From NCBI GenBank assembly GCA_946699065.1, contig CAMPDV010000234.1:1-64000 (forward strand): a stretch of 64,000 nt of DNA. Reading direction: 5' to 3'. This DNA is from Loxodes magnus. Taxonomy: Eukaryota; Ciliophora; Karyorelictea; Loxodida; Loxodidae. Under the pieces are notes generated by a model, which worked only from the letters and a program-made list of their open reading frames with translations, was not told the origin of the DNA and made no database searches. The translations under genes were made by a program, and so were the position numbers. How positions within the stretch are numbered: the first letter of the stretch is position 1; every line of letters starts with the position of its first letter. Below are positions 12,190 to 25,605 of the stretch, piece after piece.

Positions 12190-13884
12190 TAAATAAAACC
12201 TACTTAGTTCCTGTTTATAACTACAAGTGAGATAATTCTAAGTGAGGAGAATAGTTCATCAGTGATAGATTAAGTGGCTTTAGAAAATATTTAGGAACTA
12301 AACTCTAAAGTCTCTTCCTCAATAATAACAAATAACTCAAAGAAGTTACTATCTTATGAGTTCTTAGACGAACAGGATAAGTTTCAATCTTAAAGAATTG
12401 TAGACGAATAGGAATCCCGTAATTTTAAAAAGAAACTTAATCCTTTTCAGCTGAGCTATCATGAGTGCTTTATAAAGGATAATATATTTAAAGAAAAATA
12501 GAGAGCTTAAAGCAATCTAGTAAAAAGGATGATAAGTTGATGGTAAAATTGAGCAACAGAAGTTTGCAAGGAGGAGAATAAAGAATAGCCAAGTCAATTA
12601 TAAGTAAAAAACTTTTAAAGGAAAGGAAAGTAAAGTTTCATAGATTTTAGCATTAACTATTTAAACTAATTTGCCAATAATTTTGAGACAGATAATAGCG
12701 AGGTATTTAACTTTGCTAGGAAGGTGAAGATAGAACAAAGAATTAAATAGAGGAAAACTTAATCAAAAGCTAAAAATTAAAAATCAGGAAAGCTAAAGAT
12801 TAAAAAGAAACTTTCTAATCAATTAGCATGATAAGAGAAGTTAACAGCATTCTATATGAAAGTTTTCTATCTACAGATATACTTGAGGAGATAAGAAGTG
12901 ATGAAAGAATAATTTAAAAGACACAAAGTTAGTATACTGAGAGCTAAGTAATATAAAATTAATTTTAAGTAGATCAGTCTTAGAAAGGCTTTAGCTAGCA
13001 TATAAAGAAAAAGAATTTACTTTAGACTTATTAGAGAGCAAATTAATGTTACCAGAAAGGTTATAATACTTAGAACAAGTATAAGAAGAGATAAAAATTT
13101 AAGAATATGATAAAGTAAAGAAGTTTAAGAAATTGAAAATACTAAAAATATAAAAGGTAAGTAAAGAACTGAAGTAGTTAAAAATAATGTTGGTAGGGAA
13201 AGAAATGAAGACATGAAAAGATTGAAGATTGGAAAAAATCTGAATGAAAACAATGCAAGTATTTAAGCTCAAAACCAGAATTCATTGCAATTCATCGAAG
13301 AAGGAAATAGTTAAGATGAAGATTTAGACTAAGACAAGTTATAAGTTTCAATTAGTGAAAAACCTTGTACGATCAAAATAAATACCCTAGATTTGCTTAG
13401 CACAAATGGTGTTCTAATTTATATGAAAAATAAAGAAACAGACATAAGATATTCAATCTTCTTTTAGAACTCAAAGGAAAAGATCAGTATGGACAGAAGT
13501 GAGCTAATCAACAAATTCCTCTACAACATAGAATTTTCAGATTAGCAGATAGATTTTATGAAATACAACAGTCACCTTATTTATAAGAGTTCTCACAAGA
13601 TAAACGACAAAAGCCTGAAGTTCCTAGTATATTGTCAGAAGCATTTGTATAAAATCAACCAGTAAAAAAATTTTGATAGTAACTCTGTGGGAATAAGATC
13701 TTATGCTGTATTTACAAAGACCTTACGAAGGTAGTGGACAAAGCTAGAAGAACATTTACGACTACGCAGTAAGAATGTTAGAGTATAATAAAATATTCGA
13801 ATATAAAGGAATGCCTCTGCTACGGTCCATGTGCTAATATTTTTAGCAAGTTATGTTAATTTATTATTTACACATCTTAAATGA
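12190..13884 (+). CDS. Hypothetical protein, about 560 residues, single frame
   Basis: One + frame runs from about 12190 to TGA at 13882-13884 and carries several TGA codons at plausible Trp positions (for example SWWQNW near 12535). The first third is acidic and Ser/Asn/Gln-rich, the middle is strongly basic and helical (12700-13200), and the last third (13350-13800) has balanced composition, less A/T-biased codons and looks globular. No start codon was pinned; the 5' limit is approximate. No homologue is recognised. A short alternative frame near 13020-13190 also reads helical, so an indel there cannot be excluded. Confidence 0.45.
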
Positions 13885-14249
13885 AAATAAGATACAGCAT
13901 TTTTAAAATTGGTACTAGCATATTAAAGTCTACTAATTAGTCTCTTTAATTCTAAGCATAATTAATTATTAAAATATATCTTAAATTAATAAATTGAGGT
14001 TTCAAATCTAATTTAAATAAGAAGATAGTAGTATTAATAATTAATTACTAAGATAAACAGTTTAAGTAATTAAGTGCTTTACTCTATAATTTTATTTTTA
14101 TTTTAAGTTCTCAATAAGATTTAATGTTAAGATACAAGGATAGGTTTAAATAGATCATATCATTTAACTATAAAATCAATTAAAATTAGTATAAATATAA
14201 ATGCTTGAGTAAACCAAGTCTCTTTTAGTGTTGTTACTTAAAAGAGTAG

Positions 14250-15691
14250 CTTTTAGAATTACTCCCTCAATCATGTGTCTTAGTAGAGCTAAAGGATGGC
14301 TTTTAGATGTTTTCCGTTCTGATTAGTGATTTCTATTTTTTCTTTTCCAAGATATTTTTATCATAGCTTTGCATCTTTTTTCGATTCTACTACATTAATA
14401 TAAACGAGAGAGTGTCTTCATATTCTATTTGGAGTACTTCAAGATTTAAGATCAATCAAAATAATTTTTTCATACTTACGCTTCAAAGAAAAATTTCAGC
14501 CAATCTTAGCGTAATATTTTTGCTACTGCTATGAAATAACTCTTTTCCGTCTTCTTTAGAGCTAGATCGAATAATAAATATCAATTCTAACACTGGATTT
14601 TAATACTGATAGTCTTTAATCCCTATACTATAATTGTATTCCTCAATTTAATTAGTAGCTGACCTATTCTTCTAATCTTTCCTTCTCTTAGATTACCTTT
14701 TCAATCCAAAAACTCTTTTCTTTGCTTAGAATTGTATTATCTTCTTAGCTGAAAATTCAGTATTTCACTCTTCAAAAAATTGAAGCTGCAATTTTCGTTC
14801 TAAGTTCCAATCCTTCAATCTAAGGGATATTTTAAAGCAAAAGAGTGCTAGAAAAACTGATTTTAACTTGCTTAATGGATTCTTTACCTTCTGTACTCTT
14901 AACGGCAACCTCAAGTATTTTTTCAATTATTATACTTATATATTAGCTTTATTATTTCAGTTTGTATATCTAAATTTACTTATATTGCATTTATTTACTG
15001 TTATAATTGAGAAAAGATAAAGTTAAGATGCTAGATTAAAACTTATTATTTTTATTGAGTATCAAGTAGAACTTTGATAGCAACACTTCTTGTTGTATAT
15101 GATCAAGATCTCTTTTCTAACCTACGTGTGATCGACAAGAGAGTAGCTAATTAGCTTGCACTGATTGAGATTCCTTGCCAGAAGGCTTGAATACCTCAGC
15201 CAAACTTTTCCAGGTGAATTTTTCTTGAGTATTTCAGCTTAATCAAAGTAGTTATTTCTCAACGCATTTAACCTGATGCTAAATAAGAAAAGATGTTACT
15301 TAAAAAAGAAATTAGACTGTCAGGCTTGCTGCTAAGGCTCTATTCATGAATAAAAAAAAGGAAAGATAGTTAAAGCTCTCTAGAAAATACTTTAAAATAG
15401 AGCAGCTTGCTCAACTTAATTGTAGAAAAAAATAAAAGCCCTGTATGCTACGAAGCGACAGTAGCTAGAAATCTAGTTTTTATACTACAAAGTTGAATTT
15501 AATCAAGCCCTCAAAACTCTCTTCTGTTATCTAATAAAGATTTTTGTATGATTAAGATAAAATCATTTCATGTTTTAGCTCAGCCAAGTAGATTGAGACA
15601 TACGATCTAACCTTCCAATTTATGTGCTTGTTTCCTTTCTGCTTAAGTTTTTTTCAACTTTTTCGCTCCATATCTCGTTGATTTTCTTCAT
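14250..15691 (-). CDS. Hypothetical protein, minus strand, one probable indel
   Basis: From a possible ATG at 15691, or the later ATG at 15347, the minus strand encodes a soluble, partly helical protein. Convincing stretches are 15250-15080 (SLAEVFKPSGKES) and 14950-14780 (KILEVAVKSTEGKE). The frame then changes at the A6 run near 14771-14776 and continues to about 14250 with basic, Gln-rich sequence. No domain is recognised. The frame change at a homopolymer could be a sequencing error. Confidence 0.4.
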
Positions 15692-15699
15692 TAACTATA

Positions 15700-17120
15700 A
15701 AATTTATAAGGTCTAAGTCTAGTCAAATTCGCTCAAAACGAAATACAAAGCAGAAACTCTTTTAAAGAAGAACTGTCTTTCAATCTCCAACTAATAATTA
15801 CTTCTATCATATGGTAATTTATGTCTCCAATATTGTTGCTAACAAGTAATTAAAAGACTTATAATATAAGGTAAATGATAAGCTTACTAAGAGTCTATAA
15901 GATAGTCAAAGTAAAGGCTTTAATAGAGCCATAATATCTCTCTTTCTTTAAATTGCTCTTTATTAGCTTAAGTCTTTTGATAATTTTAGCTGAGGAGACT
16001 GATGATGATCTTTTAGGGGTTTTAGAGTTATGATAAGAAGAATGAACATACATCTGATTCTTTCATTGTATCTAAGTAATAAATCTCATTAGTCTATTGT
16101 CTTCCTTAATAAAACTAAAACAATAAACATACAAGAAAAACATTCTGCGGTCAAAATTAGCCTTAAAGTAGTAACAGTTTCTTGTTAAAATCTTAGATTA
16201 ATCACTACTTAAAACTAAAGAATGGCAGCTAAGAATCAAAACACTTCTATATTAACCTTTAATAAGCGTTATCGATGATATTAGCACTAGCTTTAAAAAT
16301 AAAGCATTTTTAAATATATTTAAATATAAAGAATAAGATATCATAGAAGCAGCCTAAAATAGCTTAAGGGTATTTAATAGCTTTTATAACTTAAGATCTT
16401 TATTGAATTAAATAAATAGGTCAAACAAATGGATATGGAAAATAAGTAATATAAGCATATAACATATAAAAATGACATGCTGTATTGATGATAAATTTTA
16501 TTAGTTAAAAAGTGATTTGAAAAACTAAAGAGTGTAAGAATGTACATCTTAAGAGTTGTATCTATAAGCAAAAATTACTTTGCTTGCTTTATAAATATAA
16601 ACAAACTTAGAAGCATTACATTTGGTACTTAGATTAAGTCGTGAGAACTGAGTTAAGAAATATAAGTATTTAAGATCTTTGAAGAAGCGAAGAGTTAATC
16701 TTGTTATAAAATTAAGTTTGAATAATGAAACTAGCAAAAGATAAATGCTTGAAAATTTAACCATTAGAAAGAAATAGTCCTATAACACTTTTTTAATACT
16801 TTTTTGGATTCTTTTTGTGAATAGTGGTTTTAGAAAATTATCCTTTCTTAATTAAATTAATCAAGGGAGTTAAAATTACTCATTGGATAGAGTGATGAAT
16901 TGCTTTTTTTTAGATCCGGATTTTTTTCTTTAGGTTCGATATTCTTTACAACAAGCTGAAATCACTCGCTGAAGAAAATTAATTTTTCAGTTTCCTTCAA
17001 TCTTATTCTTAAAGTTAAGTTTTATTAATATAACTGATTTAAACATAACAAGATGGCCTTTCTTAATATAATATAAAGATATTTAGATTTAAAGTAAAAT
17101 AGCGTTATTTCCTTCAGACT
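15700..17120. other. AT-rich region without a supported gene
   Basis: Nothing recognisable between the hypothetical gene ending near 15691 and the Kelch gene stop at 17123. Confidence 0.25.
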
Positions 17121-17122
17121 CG

Positions 17123-18440
17123 TCACACAAAATCATGCTCTGACATAGTTATCTAATATATCATTATGGAATGCTATTGATTAGAAGTCGCTTCTAAATT
17201 TTAGTCAGTTACCTTCTAGCCTTCTATTTATCTTTTTACAGAACATTTGGCTGAATGCTTCCTTATCATATAGATCTAGTTTCTTATCAAAAGTATAGGA
17301 TTCTCGACTCCTATTTGAAGTTCAAAAGGAAATGCTTTTCATTTTTTTTAGTTGCTCATGATAAATAGATTGTTAACCTAGTCATATGCTATATTATATC
17401 CTCCTACAATCATCAAAGGTTTAGGCCAAATTCCAAAGCACAAATATGGAGCTGGTAAAGTTATGTCACTAGCACTTATCGTTTATGTCATCGTACACTT
17501 CAAAACTGGAATACTCTTAGGTATCAGAACTTCCTCCACAAATCATGAGTTTGCTCTTATAAACAACTGCTTGATGTCCTGACCTTTCTTATTTAATCGG
17601 TGATTTTTTCCTTCATTTATTTTCTTTTAAGTTATAGCATTGAACATCTTTTATCTTTCTAATTGATAAATGTCCTCCTATTACATAAATTTCGTTTTTA
17701 AAATACGCAGCTGCTGATGAACTTACTGGTAGAAGTAGCCTAGGTAGTCAACTAAGTTTTTAACTATTAATATTAATACTTCAAGCATCATATACTCCAG
17801 TTTAATAGTAATTTCCTCCTATTATATATACAAAATTATTCACTTTCAAGTTAGCAGCAAAATTAGGTATTTCTTCTTTTATATTTACTTCTAAAAGCTT
17901 ATCTTTAAGAACCCAATAGACATACATATAGCAGCTTCCATTCTACAAATGATAGACGAATTAGTTGTTATACTAGTAGCTATTGAATATCTCGTATTTA
18001 GACAGAAGGATAGGAATCTTACCATATAGTCTAGCAAGTTTGTTCCCTCTTTTTTATTTCCCAATAGATCGAAGAAATAAGAAAGGAGTTATTGACTCTT
18101 ATTTAGACTTCATTTATTTATAAAGTATTTATTTCAATAACTACTTTAATGTGATCACCTTATTATCTTATAAACAGACTTTAGGTCTTAGGTGTCATAT
18201 TCAACTTGCTTTATTTCTTATTACTTATATGAAAATTGGTATCTAACCCAGCAGCTAATTTTTAGGTTCATTCAAGATTTCTTTCAAAGTAGTTGCAAAT
18301 AGTTTTTGATACTCTAAACGGTTTTATGCTTAGTCCTTTAACTAAATTTCATAATCCCTTCTTACTGATCCAAACTATCAACTCTTTAGCTTGCTTATTA
18401 GCGTTCTTATTCACTTAATATTAACTCTACCTTAATATTC
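17123..18440 (-). pseudogene. Kelch-repeat protein gene with frame breaks
   Basis: The minus strand encodes at least four Kelch units marked by paired glycines: IIGGN near 17825, VIGGH near 17675, ICGGS near 17550 and IVGGY near 17400. Each is followed by the expected aromatic residues (for example NLKENKW, SNQKKWKAF). An N-terminal helical region (about 18400-18050) precedes the propeller. It ends at TGA 17125-17123. A one-base shift is needed at about 17480 (after NDKC) and another near the A6 tract at about 18050. Kelch propellers are protein-binding modules, often in ubiquitin-ligase or cytoskeletal adaptors. Which applies here is unknown. Confidence 0.75.
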
Positions 18441-18525
18441 GTTATTATACTACACTAGTATCATTCAAAAGGAGGTGAATAGCACTAGCTAATAAGTAGA
18501 TAAGAGGTAAGGAAAGAAAGTTAGT

Positions 18526-18723
18526 ATGATTATTTAGGCCTAAGTAAGTAGATGGTTGAATGACTTAAGATTTAAAGCTAAAATGGCTTTCGCTAATTAG
18601 TGCTTAAGAGAAAAGTTTCTATTTCAAATGGACGCAGAAAAAAGAGAGTTAAAGGATTGCTTCATGTGAAGTTATACGGCTAAGTTGCAATAAGCTGGAA
18701 ATTGGCTTTCAGCATATCTTTGA
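18526..18723 (+). CDS. Small helical ORF, 65 residues
   Basis: ATG at 18526 to TGA at 18721-18723 gives a compact, charged, helical peptide with balanced composition (centre: EKRELKDCFM) and one internal TGA read as Trp. The frame is also open upstream, so the start may lie closer to the Kelch gene's divergent 5' end. No family is recognised. Confidence 0.35.
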
Positions 18724-19821
18724 TAGCAAAATTACTGATGTATATGAAAAAATTTTTAGGGGAATAATACTTTAATGATATAAGGATTAAAATGAGTTAA
18801 AAACTAGAATTGATATACAAGTATTGAAATAGAATCTAGTATTAAATAAAGCAGACAGTGATTTGCTATATATAAAGAAATGAGTATATTAAGTCTTATA
18901 TATCACTAAAAGTCTATTAGGGGTTAGACTTATGATAATGATAGATAGTTTACTCTAGAAATTTAAATTAAAACTTTATGAATAATAAAGAATAATGAAT
19001 TTTGGAAATAAGCTATTAGATTATTCAATAATAAATACGATAATTTGCTAAGAGTAATACCTATCGATTGTTATTAATAAATTTAGAGAATATGAATAAA
19101 AAGGAACAGTAGGTATAGTAAAGGTATTTTATGTATTATAAGTAGCTTTGTATATAGATTTAAGCATAGACTAGAATCTATTTTTTACAATCTATGAATT
19201 AAATCACATATAATAACCTTGCAATAATGAGGGTAATGATTTTCATATTTGCTATGATTATTAATGTAAAAGATAGTTGCTCTTTTCTTAGTGATTTTAA
19301 AATGTGATTACATAACTCCTTTAAGCTTTTTAAGCAAATTTATTAAAATCAAACAGAGCAAGTTAAATTATTTCATTTCTTAATTAGTAAGTTTAAGAAA
19401 TAGAAAATAGCTTACTCTAATTATTCTTTTTCTTTCCAATTAATCTATAGCTCTAAAAAATTATTTAAATAGCAGATAATCATTTATGCTTCTTTATTAT
19501 ATTTATGTTCTCCAAGAGTTTAAACAACTCATGCTACCAAAATACACCTACTAGTAATACACTTACTTCTCCCTTGTTATAATCTCATATACTGCTCCTA
19601 ATTCAATCTTATTCTATTTCCATGCATCGATATTCATTTTTTAGATTAAATAGATAATTTAATCTTCCTCTTCACTACTTTAATCATACCCATCATCAAA
19701 AATTATACTCGAACTTTAATAAATTTAGTCGTATTAAACTTATTATTTTTATATACAATTTTAAATATCTTTTTCCTAATTTTTTACTATTAAATAAAAA
19801 TTCAGATAAACTTTAGGTAAA
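18724..19821. other. AT-rich intergenic stretch, nothing recognised
   Basis: No domain, RNA or clear repeat seen. It ends where homology to the second cassette copy begins. Confidence 0.3.
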
Positions 19822-21066
19822 GTTTGATATTGTCTCTTTTTTAAACTTACATTCTTGGTTTTCTTATTTTTAGAGTTATTCTTCCATTAATTCCATCATT
19901 GCTTATCCAGTTCAAATCTAGTATTAAGCCTTTTTGCAATAATACCATTCTTTGCTCGAGTTCCATTTTTTTGTTAATTTTTTATTGTCTTTCTGCTTCT
20001 TTGCTGTTTGTGAACCTTTATTTAACTTTCCTCAGATTTAATTCAATTTTTGTTTTGCCAAATATTCAAACTGTTCTTAATGCATTTTTTTCTCTCTAGT
20101 TAGTTCCCTGAGTAACTATGTGTGCTCATTGGTACCTGCTTTGTAGTATTTTCCTATTATTTTTTGTTTAAGTATAGTTTTGTCTAAATAACCTCTTCTT
20201 CTTATTTCTAAAATTCCTTTTTGTGATCATTTATTATTTGGTTTATTTGCTTTCTTGAAAGCTTTCCTAAAGATTCTGTATTAATTACTCAAATTTGTAG
20301 CTTCCTCACACGATATCAACTATGTCCAGATTTAATTAAAATTTGAATCCTTAACTATCTCTGAAGTAAATTTATTAAAGTAAGATTTTTCATAGACTTC
20401 TGTTATGATCTTCGTAAATATTATGTGTCTTATTTCCCTTACTAACCTAATCTGCAATTTGCATCTTCAATGGGATGCCTTTCTTTTAGAGTTTACGCTG
20501 CACCACTATATTCGTACGTAATTTAAAAATAAATAGCATATTTCTTATTTTCTATGCTTATTATATCTAAGATAATTTGGCAGTCCTAAATGAAGCTTTC
20601 CAATCATTTGTTGCAATAATTGAAATAGACTCACGTGTTTCACTTTCGTTCTAAGACTTTTACCCAATTATGAAACTTAATTTACTCCTTTATTTTTACT
20701 ACTATTTTCTTCAACGTCAGCTTTTTTTTGGGTAATTATTTCATCACTCAGTTATAAAGTTTTCAGTACTTTTTTAGAATAAATTTCAAATAAAAATTGC
20801 TACTTTTTAATAACCGACACATTCATCTATCTAATATGAGGCTTAGTTTAGGAGTAGCGATCTTCTTTAATAATATCATACGTTATCATAGGTAATGTTA
20901 CAGTTTTATGAATTGTTCTATCGATTCATTTTACACACAGAAAGGTAAGTCTATTTAAGCTCTCAATAATTTACATTAAGCAATTTCTAATTTATTAAAT
21001 ATGTCATTTCCTATTATTTCTTCAATAAACTAAATTCACTTCCATGGTTAAATATTTAGTTAATGA
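19822..21066 (-). mobile_element. 3' part of LINE1 (post-RT coding region)
   Basis: The minus-strand sequence is the counterpart of 44456-45708, which directly follows the reverse transcriptase of LINE1 in the second cassette. It encodes a basic, helical protein (for example EIRRRGYLDKTIL near 20190 and KNSKEWYY-like sequence near 19940). I infer it is the C-terminal region of the LINE1 ORF, since it abuts the RT on the same strand and its end defines the homology boundary. It could instead be a separate ORF. The endonuclease and RT are missing in this copy. Confidence 0.6.
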
Positions 21067-21200
21067 AGTCTTGATGCTACCAAGTATCATTGATAGAAAA
21101 AATATAAATATTGTAATAATTTGTAAATTGTTAAATGCTTAATTATTTAGTTCTAATTTCATATTGCAATGCGCTAATTCCAATCTATTTTCACTTACTC
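21067..21200 (-). mobile_element. LINE2 5' remnant (endonuclease N-terminus)
   Basis: Identical in layout to 52367-52480, where it is the start of the LINE2 apurinic-endonuclease domain up to the E-T-W catalytic-glutamate region. Here it is cut just after the Trp-Gln-His stretch and fused directly to the LINE1 3' part. Confidence 0.6.
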
Positions 21201-21429
21201 CATTAATACAAACTACCATCCATCCAAAGTCTATATGTAAGGGACACCTTTTTCATTTGCTCAATTAATATTTATACTAACCTAATTTATTCTAAACCCC
21301 TTACACCATCCTATCATTATCAAATTTCCATCATACAAGCCTTAGGCTAGTGTACAAATCATATTTAGCATGTAAAAATTATAATTGCAGTGAGAAATCA
21401 TCTACCATTGTATCGATTTTCCTGAAATT

Positions 21430-24150
21430 TTACATTACTATGCTATGAATGTAATCTAGGGAAATGTGTATGTCTTTAGAAGCAAAAACTCAGAGTAAGA
21501 TCTTCTTAGCAATATTTTAAAGCTAAATGAAAAATGGATGTGGTAGCAAGTTCAAATATTTGAATCCTTGTTGTAGAAAAGATTCGGGAATACAGCTGCT
21601 CAAAATTAAAATTTTTAGATAATATAGGGGATTAAAGATAATCAGCAATTTAAAATTATGTGTATAAGTACAGCACAATTAGTAGAATTTAAGAACAGAT
21701 CTCACAAAATAAACTTCCAACTACAAAAAAATAACATGTGACATAACGTTTGGAAAATATTTATACAAGTTTGATGGATAAACTATTTCAGGAGAATCAG
21801 CTAAATATTTGTTTTTGCTTTAGGATTCAATGTATGATTACTTTTCAGCAAAGATTAAGATTATCCAAGAAAACTCTTGCACTGTAATATTTACGAATAC
21901 GGAAATACTCTATACATTTCATGAGTTAATATTTACATAATTACGATAATAAATAGATTTATTCTTACAATCTGAAAACTTTTTAATTTCTAGAAAAAGG
22001 AGAAATATCAAAGAATTGAGGGATAACTGCATTTAGCACAGTTGATAATTTTATGGCTATTTACTTAGGATTATTTTGCGGGTTTTACTCTTAAGATGAT
22101 CTCATATTAATAGATTTTAAATAATGAAAGGATATTAAAGTCATCAAAGATAGTTAAGAAGATTTTAAGATTGGGATCATGTTATAATCCATTATAAGTG
22201 AATGCTAATGTTTTTTAGCAGAGTTCTTAAAGGATGTTTTGATATAACTAAAAAGTCTGCAAACTAATTATAAAATTTACGATATTCCTCGATACTGAAG
22301 TCCTAACTTAGCTTTATTTGAGATGACCTTGTAGCTACGGACTTACGAAAATTGAAATAGAGAATGTTAATTTTATTCTCATGGTACTTATACAAAATAA
22401 AGTAAATAAATAGGATTTCCTTGTCTACCTGTTTTAAGATGGGATTAGGATATAACTCTCTTACTCCCTTAACTTCTGGAATTCATATATCAGAATATGG
22501 TTTATACCAAACTCTTAGTATTAATTAATAAAATTAGTGAGCATTTCCACAATCGTCCTAACTTATATATCTTGTAATTAAAAGCCTTACCAATACTCCT
22601 TCTTTCCAACCAACTATAAATTATCCTAGCCGTTAAAATTTTTCACCCTTTTTTTGTTGTTACTCAGAAAGAACTTTGATAATTTACCATTCTAGCCCAT
22701 TATAGAATTTTATTCTATTAATCATCGAAATCTAAAACTATTAAGTTAAAATATCTTAAATATCTAGAATTTAATCTTTAACTTAAAGAGATTAAGCATT
22801 TCTTACCTTTGAAGAATATGAAGTAGTAATTAAGATTATTCTTCTATCTTCTGAGCTAAATATGTACTGCATAGATAAGATTCTGGCTTTTAATGAGCTA
22901 ATTTGGTGAAGAAGCTGTTAGTAGATATGCTCAAAAAGAATTTAATAAAAGATAAGCCAACTATGGAAATGAGGAGAAAATTATACGGTGAAGATCACTG
23001 GATTTACGGATAAAACTCAATTCTAGTGTCCCATCAAAATTCTCTTACAAGTTCCAGCAAGAAACTCTCATATTTCTAAGTTTATATCGTAACTAGCCGA
23101 TACAATTAATTTCTAGTCACCAGATATCACTACAGATCAAACTCTTCCATAGTGTCCCATCAAAGTTTAGCCTAAAAGATAAATATTTGCCTTTATTTTA
23201 TTTTTATGCAAGTTAATAACTAATAAAGGTTAAGTGAAAGCCTTGATTTCCTTTAATGCAGGAATTCTCAATCTTTCCATTTTAGTTGAATTTTTCATTA
23301 CTTATGGATTTTATTTTGGGGCTTATTTTTAGATTTTTTCTAAGTTACTCAATAGTAAGTTTTATACAGTTTCACGACTTGCTCTCTCATTTGAATTTTA
23401 AGTCCAAAATTTTTAAAATAAAATTTAATAATCCTGAGGAAATTCCTCAGGAATTTTTTCTCTATCTCCAGCTTTTATATCCTCTCTTATAGATAAGTTA
23501 TCAGTTTCTTAATAGGACATTTAATTAGTTGCGATTTCCCAAAAAATGACACCAAAAGCAAAAATATCTGGTTATTTCTGTATTTAGGCTTTAAGCACAT
23601 CAATTCAGGAGCTATCCAACGAATGTTGCCTATCTAAGTTTTTGATTCGAAAGATTAAGTTTCCATTCTCACTTTCGACAAATTAAAACCTGTTATTTTA
23701 GCTCTTAAATTATTGTCCAGTAATATGTTATTACTCTTAAGATCTCTGTGAATAATATTCTTCTCGATAATACACTCTAGACATATTACGATATCCAAGC
23801 TTATGTTATATCTGATTTTCTATGATAGATATTGCTTATTTTTTATAAGCTAGTATAAATTGTAAGGCAGATATTCCAATACCAAACACAGCAGCTAAGG
23901 ACAGTACTCGTATAAAGATACTATTAGGATGATGCATCTTTTAGGTATTGATAGCTCCTATTCCATCTCTTTCTTAGCTGCCTAAGATAAGCTTTAATTG
24001 TAAAACTCTTTATCGCTATTAATGTTCTTCCTTCAGTAAAGCTTTTCAAAAAACTCTAAAGCCACCCTTAGCAATCTCATCTATTTTCTAAATGTTAGAA
24101 ACTTAGATAATATAATCCTAGCTAATCTACGAAACAGTTGATTATAGATA
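21430..24150 (-). pseudogene. Protein kinase-WD40 fusion gene, several frame breaks
   Basis: The minus strand encodes a kinase: Gly loop IAKGGF near 24070, IAIKSF near 24020, HRDLKSNN near 23745, WIAPEL near 23605, then in a shifted frame DIFAFGVIFWE near 23560 and the subdomain XI arginine (NERASRETV) near 23385. DFG is replaced by GFN. A linker leads to WD40 blades: GHYGRVWSV near 23150 and a second starting GHQNWV near 23035, with Trp encoded by TGA. The frame then continues toward 21430 with less regular propeller-like sequence. Shifts are needed at a T6 run near the Gly loop and between APE and the next helix. The end is uncertain, and parts of 21500-22990 also read plausibly on the + strand. 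Both cassette copies share these breaks. Confidence 0.7.
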
Positions 24151-24602
24151 AAAAGATGAAAACTCTTAAATAAGTAAATAAAATTGAATTTATCAAGTAC
24201 TAAAAAAATGGCACTATTGAAATTATAAAATAAAGGTTCTACTATTAATTAAAAAAACATATTATTAATTAATTAAAGAGAATAATATAAAAAGGATTAT
24301 TTGGTATATTTTATGAGAAATTAAAATAGTTTTGAAAAGTGTAAAATTTAATTAAGTTTAACAAAATAGAAATAATCTAATTCTCAATTAGTTTTTAACT
24401 AAAAAACTGTAATCACATAATAAAATAGTAAAGAGATTATAAAATTTTAGAGAATTAACTTATTTATTGCTAAATAACTAGATATCTTATTTATTACAAT
24501 GTAAAAATCAGAACTATGTAAAAATTAACTATTTTTGCTTAACTGCTAAATTTAACTTATTCTCCAGTTTTATAAAAAAAATTAATATAAAAATTTAAGT
24601 TT
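24151..24602. other. AT-rich spacer between kinase gene and rDNA piece
   Basis: Conserved almost base for base at about 55430-55880 but without recognisable coding or RNA features. Confidence 0.35.
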
Positions 24603-25378
24603 TTGAGTTAAGGGATCCAAGACGATCAGATACCGTCCTAGTCTTAACCATAAATTATGCCGACTAGGAATCGGGGAGACCGTATAAATCTCCTTGGCAC
24701 CTTCCGAGAAATCAAAGTCTTTGGATTCTGGAGAGAGTATGGTTGCAAGACTGAAACTTAAAGGAATTTACGGAAGGGCACCACAACCTGCGGCTTAATT
24801 TGACTCAACACGGGGAAACTTACCAGGTTCAGACATAGTAAGGATTGATAGATTGAGAGCTCTTTCTTGATTCTATGGGTGGTGGTTCATGGCTATTTTT
24901 AGTTGGTGGAGTGAGCTGTCTGGTTAATTCGATAACGAACGAAACCTCAACTTGCTAAATAGACTCTTTCTATTCGAGGAAGTTGTCTTCTTAGAGGAAC
25001 TTTCAGCTTTTAGTTGGAGGAAGTGTGAGGCAATAACAGGTCTGTGATGCCCTTAGATGTCCTGAGCCGCACGCGCGCTACACTGACGCAGCCAATGAGT
25101 TCCTAAGTATAGCTACTCCGGCAACTTCGTAACTGCGTCGTAGTTGGGATTGACCCTTACAATTCTTGGCCATCAACTAGGAATTCCTAGTAAGCGCAAG
25201 TCATCAGCTTGCACTGATTAAGTCTCTCCCCTCTATACACACCGCCCGTCGCTTCTACCGAGTTTCGAGTAATCAGGTGAACCTCTCGGACTAATGGGAA
25301 GTTAAGTGAACCTTATTACTTAGAGGAAGGAGAAGTTGTAACAAGATATCCGTAGTTGAACCTGCGGATGGATCATTA
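24603..25378 (+). rRNA. 18S rRNA, 3' part only, degenerate
   Basis: Starts abruptly in the conserved GATCAGATACCG region and continues to the universal 3' end GGATCATTA at 25378. It includes GGAAGGGCACC, the CGCACGCGCGCTAC region and ACACCGCCCGTCGC. About nine conserved bases are missing after GGGCACCACA near 24785 (present in copy 2), and other conserved sites are substituted. The first half of 18S is absent here, so this is a pseudogene or a permuted fragment. Confidence 0.93.
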
Positions 25379-25473
25379 ATATTAATATCAAACATTACAA
25401 AAATCAAATCTATTTACAGCTTTATGCTGCTTTTCATTTTATCAAATATATAAACCTAAACAAAACAAAAGCC
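25379..25473 (+). other. ITS1
   Basis: Short AT-rich spacer between 18S and 5.8S, about 95 bp, nearly identical in the second copy. Confidence 0.75.
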
Positions 25474-25605
25474 CCAACAATAGATGCCTAAGCTCTGACG
25501 TCGATGAAGGACGCAGCGAATCGCGAAATTCAATGCGAATTGCAGGACTCTGTGAGTCATCAGGTTTCCCAACGCAACAGACACCTTGGGGAAACTCAAG
25601 GTATG
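25474..25605 (+). rRNA. 5.8S rRNA
   Basis: Contains the conserved core CGATGAAGGACGCAGCGAA and GCGAATTGCAGGACTC with a 3' stretch ACACCTTGGGG. The ends are approximate. It matches 56763-56890 with several differences, some in conserved positions. ITS2 (about 80 bp) follows. Confidence 0.85.

Noticed and set aside
21500-22991. A plus-strand reading that looks protein-like and ends at a TGA near 22989
   Set aside because: The minus strand carries the continuing kinase-WD40 gene with recognisable blades upstream and better codon pattern. With no true stop codons both strands look open, so the plus reading is most likely a shadow.
2729-24150. Euplotes-like programmed +1 frameshifting to explain the frame breaks
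   Set aside because: Junctions share no common slippery site, involve both shift directions, and Euplotes uses a different code; indels or errors explain them better.
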